Shown piece by piece: positions 1 to 6,109 of a DNA stretch of 10,063 bases; position 1 is the first letter of the stretch; each line of letters opens with the position of its first letter. Under the pieces are notes generated by a model. The model ran no database searches and was not told the origin of the DNA. It was given only the letters and a program-made list of their open reading frames with translations. The position numbers and the translations under genes are program-made. Source of the stretch: an uncultured beta proteobacterium (GTDB taxonomy: Bacteria > Pseudomonadota > Gammaproteobacteria > Burkholderiales > Burkholderiaceae). The stretch lies in the NCBI GenBank assembly GCA_903944255.1, contig CAJARE010000193.1, forward strand, positions 1 through 10,063, in the 5' to 3' direction.

Positions 1-408
1 ATGATTGTTGCGAGCTTTTTAACCAAACATTTATTAATTAGTTGGCAATGGGGCGAAGCTTATTTTGCTAAAAAGTTACTCGACTTTGAATTGTCTTCAA
101 ACAATGGTGGCTGGCAATGGGCCTCATCTTCTGGGTGTGATGCACAGCCCTATTTTCGAATTTTCAACCCTATTACCCAATCCGAAAAATTTGATTCTGA
201 AGGTAAATTCATTAAGCGCTATCTTCCTCAATTAGAAAAACTCTCCCACAAATCCATTCATGCACCTTGGTTGGCAGGCCATCTTGAGCTTGAGGCAGCA
301 GGCATCGTACTTGGAAGAGATTATCCAATGCCGATCGTGAATCACGATGAGGCACGCAAAAATACCTTGGTACGTTACAGCGTGGTTAAAAAAATTAATG
401 TCGACTAG
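1..408 (+). CDS. phr: Deoxyribodipyrimidine photolyase, C-terminal part (5' end outside window)
   Basis: This is the C-terminal 135 residues of a class I cyclobutane pyrimidine dimer photolyase, a flavoprotein that uses blue or near-UV light to split UV-induced dimers in DNA. The visible part belongs to the FAD-binding helical domain. It shows the NNGGWQW block (residues 34-40 of the visible part), which holds the asparagine near the flavin N5 and a tryptophan of the electron-transfer chain, followed by the DAQPYFRIFNP block (47-57) and SEKFD at 61-65. The ATG at base 1 is almost certainly an internal methionine: in E. coli PhrB the matching residue sits inside the RMIVASFL segment, and a full enzyme is about 470 residues, so roughly 335 residues lie upstream. 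The 3' end looks intact, ending in TAG. apaH follows 33 bases later on the same strand, so the two may share a transcript. A cryptochrome of the same superfamily is possible, but the wording is closest to PhrB. Confidence 0.93.
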   Translation: MIVASFLTKHLLISWQWGEAYFAKKLLDFELSSNNGGWQWASSSGCDAQPYFRIFNPITQSEKFDSEGKFIKRYLPQLEKLSHKSIHAPWLAGHLELEAAGIVLGRDYPMPIVNHDEARKNTLVRYSVVKKINVD

Positions 409-441
409 TTCAATCACGCCCTTTCCGTTTTAAGATAGGGT

Positions 442-1281
442 ATGAGCAAGATCTATGCAATTGGCGATGTGCAAGGATGTGCACCTTCACTAAAAGTCCT
501 CCTTAAAAAATTACCCCAGAAATCTAAAATGATTTTTCTGGGGGATCTTGTCAATCGTGGGCCTAATTCCCTCAGCAGCTTACGACAACTCAAATTACTT
601 CAAGAGGCAGGTCGTGCTGAATGCATCCTAGGCAATCATGATTTACATCTCTTAGCAATCGATGCTGGCTTAAGAAAAACTAAAGGTCTTGATACTGTTG
701 ATGGCATTCTGAATGCCCCTGATCGAGCAGAACTCATCAAATGGTTACGTCATCGGCCTATGGCTCTTAGTAATGGCAAGGTACTGATGGTTCATGCTGG
801 CGTATTACCTCAATGGGATCTCCAACAAACTATAGAGTGCGCCCAAGAAGTTGAAAAAGCATTACGCCATAAATCTTATAAAGAATTTTTAGCCAATATG
901 TATGGGAATACTCCCAACAAATGGCGCTCATCACTCAAGGGTTACGAGCGCTTACGAGTGATCACCAACGCCCTAACACGAATGCGTTTTTGTACTCCTG
1001 GTGGACAAATGGAATTTGAGAGCAAGGAAGGTCTAGAAGATGGTCCTGCTGGCTATATCCCTTGGTTTAAAGTTCCCAAAAGAAAAACGCAAGATACCCT
1101 CTTGTACTTCGGCCATTGGTCTACTCTAGGTTTGATGCGCCAGCACAATGTGATTAGCCTTGATACAGGCTGTGTGTGGGGCGGCAAACTAACCGCCATT
1201 GAAATTGCAGAATCAGGAAAAGACTCAAAAAAATCAGAAGTGATACAAGTGGCTGGCTATGACCACCCATTAAGGATGTAG
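442..1281 (+). CDS. apaH: Symmetrical bis(5'-nucleosyl)-tetraphosphatase (Ap4A hydrolase)
   Basis: ApaH hydrolyses diadenosine tetraphosphate to two ADP and in E. coli also removes Np4-type caps from RNA. It is a cytosolic metallophosphatase of the PPP family. All the metal-site motifs are in place: GDVQG (8-12), GDLVNRG (34-40), GNHD (64-67), the HAG motif (118-120), GHWS (224-227) and DTGCVWGG (241-248). Its 279 residues match the usual length of about 280. The start is fixed by the family N-terminus MSKIYAIGDVQGC. The upstream signal is poor, with only AGGG one base before ATG, so expression may depend on translation from the photolyase gene 33 bases upstream; that is an inference. In E. 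coli apaH sits with ksgA and pdxA, so pairing with a photolyase is a different context. The gene converges on hemL, and the stop codons are 27 bases apart. Confidence 0.96.
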   Translation: MSKIYAIGDVQGCAPSLKVLLKKLPQKSKMIFLGDLVNRGPNSLSSLRQLKLLQEAGRAECILGNHDLHLLAIDAGLRKTKGLDTVDGILNAPDRAELIKWLRHRPMALSNGKVLMVHAGVLPQWDLQQTIECAQEVEKALRHKSYKEFLANMYGNTPNKWRSSLKGYERLRVITNALTRMRFCTPGGQMEFESKEGLEDGPAGYIPWFKVPKRKTQDTLLYFGHWSTLGLMRQHNVISLDTGCVWGGKLTAIEIAESGKDSKKSEVIQVAGYDHPLRM

Positions 1282-1308
1282 TCCGTCCTAACTTCAGCTG
1301 ACCTCAAC
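1282..1308. other. 27-base convergent junction between apaH and hemL
   Basis: The + strand apaH and the minus-strand hemL end here facing each other. I looked for a shared bidirectional terminator and found none that convinces. AGGA/TCCT arms flank the apaH stop (about 1273-1288), and there is a short palindrome TCAGCTGA at 1294-1301, but neither makes a strong GC-rich stem followed by a T run. Transcripts from either side may therefore run some way into the opposing gene or end by a Rho-dependent route; this is an inference. Confidence 0.5.
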
Positions 1309-2610
1309 TCAAAGTTTTGGAAATGATTTTTCAGCGGCAGCAATAATCTCCGCAAGCACTGCGTCATCATGTGTAATAGAGGTAAAGCCTGCCTCATAAG
1401 CTGAAGGAGCAAGATATACGCCTTCATCTAACATCAAATGAAAGAATTTCTTAAACGCATCAATATTGGTTTTAGTAACCGCCTCATATGAATTTGGGAT
1501 GCTGGCAGCAAAATAAAATCCAAACATACCGCCGACGCTATCCACTGCAAAAGGAATATTGGCTTTATCAGCAGCCTTCTTTAAGCCAGTCATGAGCTTC
1601 TGAGTTTGGCCGGTCAAGCATTCATAAAAACCCTCTCTAGAAATAATTTCTAAAGTTTTAAGTCCTGCAGCTACCGCAACTGGGTTACCTGAGAGAGTTC
1701 CTGCTTGATAAACGTTTCCTAGAGGGGCTAACTTGGACATGATTACTTTTTTGCCACCAAATGCTGCCATCGGCATACCGCCGCCCATGACCTTACCCAA
1801 GCAAGTTAAATCAGGCACGATACCTTGAAGGGATTGAGCCCCTCCTAATGCAACCCTAAATCCTGTCATCACTTCATCGTAGATGAGAACACTGCCGTGC
1901 TTTTGAGTCAAAGTACGAATAGCTGTCAAAAACTCTTTTGAAGGTTGAATCAAATTCATATTGCCCGCAATCGGTTCAATAATGACAGCTGCAATTTGAT
2001 CGCCCTGCTTTTGAAATACCTCTTCAATAGCCGCAACATCGTTATAGGGTAAAACGAGCGTGTGTTTGACCAAGTCTTGGGGAACGCCGCCTGATGAAGG
2101 GGCATTTTGTGTAGAGTCAGCAAAAGTTAATAAGCCAGAACCCGCTTTTACCAAGAGACTATCAGCGTGACCGTGATAGCAACCCTCAAACTTAATAATT
2201 AAATCTCGATTGGTATAGCCCCGTGCCAAACGCAAAGCACTCATCGTTGCTTCAGTGCCACTAGATACCATGCGCACTTGCTCAACACTGGGCATGATGG
2301 CGCAAATACGCTCTGCCAACTCAACCTCGCCTTCAGTAGGTGCACCATAACTAAAACTCGTTTCTGCCGCCCTTTGAACAGCCTCTACAACCTCTGGATT
2401 TGCATGGCCCACAATCATTGGACCCCAAGACATAATTAAATCGATATATCGCTTGTTATCCGCATCCCAAAAATAAGGGCCCTTGGCTTTAGTGACAAAA
2501 CGGGGCGTGCCTCCGACCTGACGGAAGGCTCGTACCGGAGAGTTCACTCCCCCCGGAATGGTCTTTTGTGCGCGTTCAAATAAAACTTCGTTTTGGTCTA
2601 CTTTTGCCAC
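1309..2610 (-). CDS. hemL: Glutamate-1-semialdehyde 2,1-aminomutase
   Basis: HemL converts glutamate-1-semialdehyde to 5-aminolevulinate, the last step of the C5 route from glutamyl-tRNA to the first dedicated tetrapyrrole precursor. It is a cytosolic PLP enzyme of aminotransferase fold class III. Recognisable parts are IPGGVNSPVRAF near the N-terminus (18-29), the phosphate-binding SSGTEA (116-121), CYHGHAD (144-150), the cofactor-contacting DEV (245-247), the Schiff-base lysine K273 in LGKVMGGGMP, and GTLSGNP (304-310). At 433 residues it has the family's usual size (about 427-430). The start is GTG, supported by AGGAAA five bases upstream and by alignment with the family N-terminus. The rubredoxin stop codon is only 13 bases before this start. 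Ornithine or other class III aminotransferases are ruled out by the HemL-specific N-terminal and GGGMP wording. Confidence 0.97.
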   Translation of the reverse strand: MAKVDQNEVLFERAQKTIPGGVNSPVRAFRQVGGTPRFVTKAKGPYFWDADNKRYIDLIMSWGPMIVGHANPEVVEAVQRAAETSFSYGAPTEGEVELAERICAIMPSVEQVRMVSSGTEATMSALRLARGYTNRDLIIKFEGCYHGHADSLLVKAGSGLLTFADSTQNAPSSGGVPQDLVKHTLVLPYNDVAAIEEVFQKQGDQIAAVIIEPIAGNMNLIQPSKEFLTAIRTLTQKHGSVLIYDEVMTGFRVALGGAQSLQGIVPDLTCLGKVMGGGMPMAAFGGKKVIMSKLAPLGNVYQAGTLSGNPVAVAAGLKTLEIISREGFYECLTGQTQKLMTGLKKAADKANIPFAVDSVGGMFGFYFAASIPNSYEAVTKTNIDAFKKFFHLMLDEGVYLAPSAYEAGFTSITHDDAVLAEIIAAAEKSFPKL

Positions 2611-2615
2611 TGTGA

Positions 2616-2621
2616 TTTCCT
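2616..2621 (-). promoter_or_regulatory. Ribosome binding site of hemL
   Basis: On the minus strand AGGAAA sits five bases before the GTG start of hemL and only two bases after the rubredoxin TAA. It decides the GTG start, since no ATG with a comparable site is nearby. Its position means that ribosomes finishing the rubredoxin end on top of it, the usual geometry for translational coupling. Confidence 0.7.
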
Positions 2622-2623
2622 AA

Positions 2624-2794
2624 TTAAATCGCCATCATTTCAAAATCTTCTTTACGGGCACCGCACTCTGGACAAGCCCAATTCATAGGAACGTCTGCCC
2701 ATAAAGTTCCTGGTGCAATTCCTTCATCTGGTAATCCATCTGCCTCGCTATAAACCCAGCCACAGATAAGGCACATATAAGTTTTCAATTCCAT
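2624..2794 (-). CDS. Rubredoxin
   Basis: This 56-residue gene encodes a rubredoxin, a small cytosolic one-electron carrier with a single iron held by four cysteines. The protein starts MELKTYMCLICGWVY and carries the two expected pairs: C8-x2-C11 and C41-P-E-C44. The aromatic residues (Y6, W13, Y15, W39) and the GxxxGT stretch ahead of the second pair fit a complete rubredoxin fold of 52-56 residues. The ATG has a strong GGAGAA site six bases upstream. The electron-transfer partner cannot be read from the window; in other bacteria rubredoxins serve alkane hydroxylases, peroxide and superoxide reduction, or unknown partners, and no alkane hydroxylase is seen here. From memory, betaproteobacteria often keep a rubredoxin next to hemL, sometimes with thiD between or beside them; here hemL follows directly after 13 bases and thiD is not in the window. 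Confidence 0.95.
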   Translation of the reverse strand: MELKTYMCLICGWVYSEADGLPDEGIAPGTLWADVPMNWACPECGARKEDFEMMAI

Positions 2795-2800
2795 TGATCT

Positions 2801-2806
2801 TTCTCC
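2801..2806 (-). promoter_or_regulatory. Ribosome binding site of the rubredoxin gene
   Basis: GGAGAA on the minus strand lies six bases before the rubredoxin ATG. It is the strongest Shine-Dalgarno match in this run of genes and supports this very short reading frame as a real gene. Confidence 0.75.
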
Positions 2807-2833
2807 GCTTTACCTAATCTTTTTTGATTTCTT

Positions 2834-2846
2834 CGATTTTAAATCG
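2834..2846. repeat. 13-base palindrome CGATTT-T-AAATCG
   Basis: This is a perfect six-base inverted repeat around one central base in the gap before the rubredoxin gene. The centre is too short for a good RNA hairpin loop, so if it works at all it is more likely a protein-binding site than a terminator. AT-rich palindromes of this size also arise by chance, and no known operator consensus was recognised in it. Confidence 0.3.
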
Positions 2847-2868
2847 CTTATTCCAAATGAGTATTATT

Positions 2869-4302
2869 TTAAGATGGCCGCTTTGCATGCATCTCAAACT
2901 TGAAGAGACGACATTCTAGCGGGCCATTAAATAAAGGGGTACGCTTAGATTCTTTAATGCGCAACTGCCCAGGTAAAGCCATATCCGCCGTTAAAACAAA
3001 CACATTCCAGCCACCAAAAGAATCTTTGAGATGCTGACCAAACTGTCTTAGAAACTCAACAAACTTGGGATCTTGTTCCTCTTGGGCTTGTAATCGCTTT
3101 AATGATTCTCGACTAGATCGCTTGGCACTTTGACGACCTGTTTCAAGATTCAACTCAAAACGGTTTTCCGGCTCTTCCTCATAGTCGGTTACTGCTGGAT
3201 TTCGTTCTTGTCCACGACCCCCCTTGATCACTAAACGCTCGCCATAAGGTGGGTTTAATAACATGACCCCCTCTTTGGTATTGATGGGTGGCTTTGCTGC
3301 TAAAGCGTCAACTTGCCTAACAACTGGCTGATCGGGTAATTGGGCTCTTTGCCAATTCCCCCTAAACATCGAGACTAATTTTTCATTAATATCTCCACCG
3401 CTAATCCCAAGTGACTCTACCGTGGGATATTGCTGACGCATTGCCAACATTTGGGCTAGTGCCGCTTCCTTCAAGTCAACCCAACGCTTTTGCTCAGCAG
3501 GCTCATGAAACGGTTTGAGCCTCTGAAAGCCAAAACCATGAGCTGATGTCACTAAAGGACGGTAGGCTAGTCGACTTGGCTTGGCATCATCACCATACAT
3601 GCCTGCGCGAATAGCTCCTGGCGGAATAGCCAACGCCATTTGTGCTGCCTCAATCAGAAAGGTTCCACTACCGCACATCGGATCAAAAAGCGTCTGCGAT
3701 GGTTGCCAACCCGTAATCAACAAAATACCTGCAGCTAAATTTTCTTTTAAAGGGGCATCGCCCTTTTCATCGCGCCAACCCCTTTTAAATAGAGCCTCCC
3801 CAGATGTATCTAAGTAAATGGTGACTTGATTTGCAGTTAAATGGGCCTGTACACGAATATCCGGAAAGGCTGTATCAATACTAGGACGATCACCAGTCAC
3901 ATCACGCAAACGATCCACAATCGCATCTTTGATTTTGAGCGTAGCAAAATTCAAACTCTTTAGCGGGGAGCGATGAGCCGTTACATCAACGCGCAAAGTT
4001 TGTTTAGAGGTAAACCAATCTTCCCAAGCCAAACCACTGGCTAACTTGTATAAATCATCTTCCTGTCTATAGGGTGCTTGTGCCATTTGTAATAAAACGC
4101 GACTAGCAATTCGGGAGTGAAGATTGAGGGCCATCGCCGCAGAAATGGGGGCTGCTAAGCCAATACCGCCCGAAGGACTGGTAGGTGTTGGATCAATGAC
4201 CCAAGTGCCCAGCGCCTTAGAATCCGGACGATTCGCAATGCTTGCCAACTCTTGCGCGAGCGGCGCCTCTAGACCACCTGGACAAACAACAAAAAATCTC
4301 AT
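2869..4302 (-). CDS. THUMP-domain class I SAM-dependent RNA methyltransferase (RlmL N-terminal half / YpsC type)
   Basis: This is a predicted guanine-N2 RNA methyltransferase, similar to the N-terminal half of E. coli RlmL, which makes m2G2445 in 23S rRNA. An N-terminal ferredoxin-like and THUMP region (about 1-165) starts with FFVVCPGGLE and is followed by the Rossmann-fold catalytic domain. SAM-binding motif I is DPMCGSGT (207-214) and the catalytic motif IV is NPPYGERL (350-357). The C-terminal signature TPLFNGPLECRLF (455-467) is also typical. At 477 residues it is about 90 longer than YpsC or the RlmL half (about 385). Part of the excess is a highly charged stretch of about 50 residues right after NPPYGERL (358-407), and part lies between motifs I and IV. 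There is no RlmK-like second domain. The ATG has no clear Shine-Dalgarno sequence, but the family N-terminus fits this start. The rRNA substrate is inferred by homology only. Confidence 0.88.
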   Translation of the reverse strand: MRFFVVCPGGLEAPLAQELASIANRPDSKALGTWVIDPTPTSPSGGIGLAAPISAAMALNLHSRIASRVLLQMAQAPYRQEDDLYKLASGLAWEDWFTSKQTLRVDVTAHRSPLKSLNFATLKIKDAIVDRLRDVTGDRPSIDTAFPDIRVQAHLTANQVTIYLDTSGEALFKRGWRDEKGDAPLKENLAAGILLITGWQPSQTLFDPMCGSGTFLIEAAQMALAIPPGAIRAGMYGDDAKPSRLAYRPLVTSAHGFGFQRLKPFHEPAEQKRWVDLKEAALAQMLAMRQQYPTVESLGISGGDINEKLVSMFRGNWQRAQLPDQPVVRQVDALAAKPPINTKEGVMLLNPPYGERLVIKGGRGQERNPAVTDYEEEPENRFELNLETGRQSAKRSSRESLKRLQAQEEQDPKFVEFLRQFGQHLKDSFGGWNVFVLTADMALPGQLRIKESKRTPLFNGPLECRLFKFEMHAKRPS

Positions 4303-4345
4303 AGGTCTAGCAATCTTAGAAAGAAAAGAAACTTAAAAATAGAAA

Positions 4346-4771
4346 TTAGGGTTTAACAATAACGAGAGCTACAACGATCACTAACAAAAGTACAGGAGCC
4401 TCATTAAACCAGCGGTACCACACACCAGATTTGGTATTCATACCAGCTCGAAATTTCTTAAGCAGATTCCAGCATGAATGGTGATATCCAATAATCAATA
4501 GTACAAAAAATAACTTTGCGTGCATCCAAATTTCACCGGCACCAACTCTGAAGTGAAGCCAAAGAGCAAGGCCTAACAGTATGGCCGGTACCGCCAAAAT
4601 CGTCATAAACCGAAAGAGTCGGTCAGCCATACCAAGCAGACGAGCATAAGTCTCAGGATTTTTTTCATCTGCGAGATTGACAAAAATTCTAGGTAAATAA
4701 AATAATCCTGCGAACCAAGATGTAATTAAGACAATATGAAATGTCTTGACCCAGAGATATGCATTACCCAT
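4346..4771 (-). CDS. hemJ: HemJ / CopD-family integral membrane protein, probable protoporphyrinogen IX oxidase
   Basis: This 141-residue inner-membrane protein resembles HemJ (UPF0093), the heme-binding enzyme that oxidises protoporphyrinogen IX to protoporphyrin IX in many bacteria lacking HemG and HemY. Signature stretches are the first membrane helix with WVKTFHIV and WFAGLFYLPRIF (7-30; the histidine is H12), HAK at 84-86 in the third helix, GYHHSCW (95-101), and the end block YRWFNEAPVLLL (119-130) leading into the last helix. Four hydrophobic helices are visible, at about 6-26, 56-73, 82-100 and 125-140. Annotation pipelines often call such proteins CopD family. An upstream in-frame ATG at 4802-4804 would add 11 residues and overlap proA by 20 bases. 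I prefer the ATG at 4769-4771 because it gives the normal family N-terminus and has a weak GAG site ten bases upstream. hemL lies further down the same run. Enzyme activity is inferred. Confidence 0.83.
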   Translation of the reverse strand: MGNAYLWVKTFHIVLITSWFAGLFYLPRIFVNLADEKNPETYARLLGMADRLFRFMTILAVPAILLGLALWLHFRVGAGEIWMHAKLFFVLLIIGYHHSCWNLLKKFRAGMNTKSGVWYRWFNEAPVLLLVIVVALVIVKP

Positions 4772-4784
4772 AGTGATTAATCTC

Positions 4785-6062
4785 TTATGTTCGAATCTCG
4801 CCATGACCCATGACGATATATTTAAGAGAGGTCAAGCCATCAAGACCTACTGGGCCGCGCGCATGGAGTTTGTCATTGGATATACCAATCTCAGCACCAA
4901 GCCCATACTCAAAACCATCGGCAAAGCGTGTGCTGGCATTAACCATAACACTGGCACTATCTACTTCACGCAAAAATCGATCAGCAGTAGCCTTGTTATT
5001 GGTGATGATGGCATCGGTATGTTTACTACCGTAGTAGTCTATATGGCTCATAGCCTCATCAATATCAGCCACAGTCTTAATGGACAAAATCGGGGCTAGA
5101 TATTCAGTGTGCCAATCTTCCTCCTTGGCATCTACTAAATTCTTTAGCCCAGCATCTTCTAAGGTTTTGCGAGTGAGTGGATCTACTCGCAACTCCACTC
5201 CCTTATCTTGGTAAATCTTGCAAAGCCTTGGCAATACCTTTGCAGCAATTGCTTGATTCACTAATAGGGTTTCCATCGCGTTACAAGGAGCATAGCGTTG
5301 TGTCTTCGCGTTATCGCAAACCTTCACTGCCATCTCGATATCGGCATCTGCATCAATATAGGTATGACAAATACCATCTAAATGCTTAATCATTGGTACA
5401 CGTGCTTCAGCCATTAAACGTGCAATAAGACTCTTACCACCGCGTGGCACGATCACATCAATATATTGCGTCATGGTGATCATTTCACCGACTGCCGCTC
5501 GATCAGTGGTAGTCACCACCTGGACTGCATCCTTAGGCAAAGCTGCTGCTGCTAGGCCCTCTTGGATAATGTGCGCCAATAAAGTATTAGAATCAATCGC
5601 CTCCGAACCGCCACGCAAAATCACAGCGTTACCCGATTTCAGGCAAAGGGCTGCGGCATCAATCGTGACGTTAGGGCGAGATTCATAAATAATCCCAATG
5701 ACACCAAGCGGGACACGCATCTGACCTAACTCAATTCCTGAAGCTTGCTTTTTCAATGCAGAAATTTTTCCAACTGGGTCTTCCAAGCTAACAATTTGCT
5801 CTAAACCCAAAGCCATGGTTTCAATCGTCTTGGGTGTCATCGTCAAGCGATCAATAAAAGCAGCATCTTGACCATTAGTCTTGGCGCGCTCAACATCCAT
5901 TTGATTTACCTTCTGAATCTCACTTGCCTTTTGACGTATAAGCTGAGCAATATGCAAAAGTGCTTGGTTCTTTTGTTCAGCTGATGCTCGAGTCATAGCA
6001 CGCGATGCTTTGCGAGCCCGCTCACCTATGTCATGCATCATTTGTTGTATTGCTGAACTCAT
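4785..6062 (-). CDS. proA: Glutamate-5-semialdehyde dehydrogenase (gamma-glutamyl phosphate reductase)
   Basis: ProA reduces gamma-glutamyl phosphate with NADPH to glutamate-5-semialdehyde, which cyclises to the proline precursor. It is a cytosolic member of the aldehyde dehydrogenase superfamily. Visible signatures are YESRPNVT (126-133), the cofactor-domain LKSGNAVILRGGSEA (141-155), VPRGGKSLI (205-213), the catalytic cysteine C260 in YAPCNAMETLL, and the C-terminal block with NASTRFADGFEYGLG (375-389) followed by EIGIS. Its 425 residues are close to the usual 415-420. The ATG has GGA four bases upstream, a modest site. It follows holA after 47 bases, an arrangement I recall as common in betaproteobacteria, and the HemJ-like gene starts 13 bases after its stop. 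The kinase partner proB is not in the window, so the two proline steps are encoded apart, as I recall from related genomes. Confidence 0.97.
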   Translation of the reverse strand: MSSAIQQMMHDIGERARKASRAMTRASAEQKNQALLHIAQLIRQKASEIQKVNQMDVERAKTNGQDAAFIDRLTMTPKTIETMALGLEQIVSLEDPVGKISALKKQASGIELGQMRVPLGVIGIIYESRPNVTIDAAALCLKSGNAVILRGGSEAIDSNTLLAHIIQEGLAAAALPKDAVQVVTTTDRAAVGEMITMTQYIDVIVPRGGKSLIARLMAEARVPMIKHLDGICHTYIDADADIEMAVKVCDNAKTQRYAPCNAMETLLVNQAIAAKVLPRLCKIYQDKGVELRVDPLTRKTLEDAGLKNLVDAKEEDWHTEYLAPILSIKTVADIDEAMSHIDYYGSKHTDAIITNNKATADRFLREVDSASVMVNASTRFADGFEYGLGAEIGISNDKLHARGPVGLDGLTSLKYIVMGHGEIRT

Positions 6063-6109
6063 TTTTCCGACTTTCTCAATCTTTCCCTAGTATTGCTTCA
6101 TCTACAAGC

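Larger units (their letters stand above)
2795..2868 (-). other. 74-base intergenic gap before the rubredoxin gene, possible weak internal promoter
   Basis: This is the largest gap in the minus-strand run. It is AT-rich and contains the near-perfect palindrome CGATTT-T-AAATCG (2834-2846). On the minus strand the centre of that palindrome reads TAAAAT, one mismatch from a sigma-70 -10 box, but I see no good -35 box at the right distance. A rubredoxin-hemL promoter here is possible; the sequence alone does not prove it. There is no GC-rich stem with a T run, so a strong terminator for the upstream methyltransferase is unlikely. Confidence 0.35.

Noticed and set aside
1226..1250. Run of seven T on the minus strand inside the 3' end of apaH as a terminator for hemL
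   Set aside because: The only stem before it is a four-base ATCA/TGAT pair, too weak for an intrinsic terminator, and the bases are well explained as apaH coding sequence (lysine codons).
3581..3817. Open frames on the + strand inside the methyltransferase gene, with a second one at 4124-4336
   Set aside because: Both are antisense to a gene with clear motifs, and their translations resemble nothing I know.
4772..4804. Longer start for the hemJ-like gene at 4804, adding 11 residues and overlapping proA
   Set aside because: It has no ribosome binding site, and the added residues (MARFEHKRLIT) do not fit the family N-terminus, whereas the ATG at 4771 starts right before the first membrane helix.
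4746..5099. Open frame of 117 codons on the + strand opposite the 3' end of proA and the 5' end of the hemJ-like gene
   Set aside because: It lies antisense to well-recognised coding sequence, its translation shows no recognisable domain, and no convincing ribosome binding site precedes it. It is a shadow of proA codon structure.
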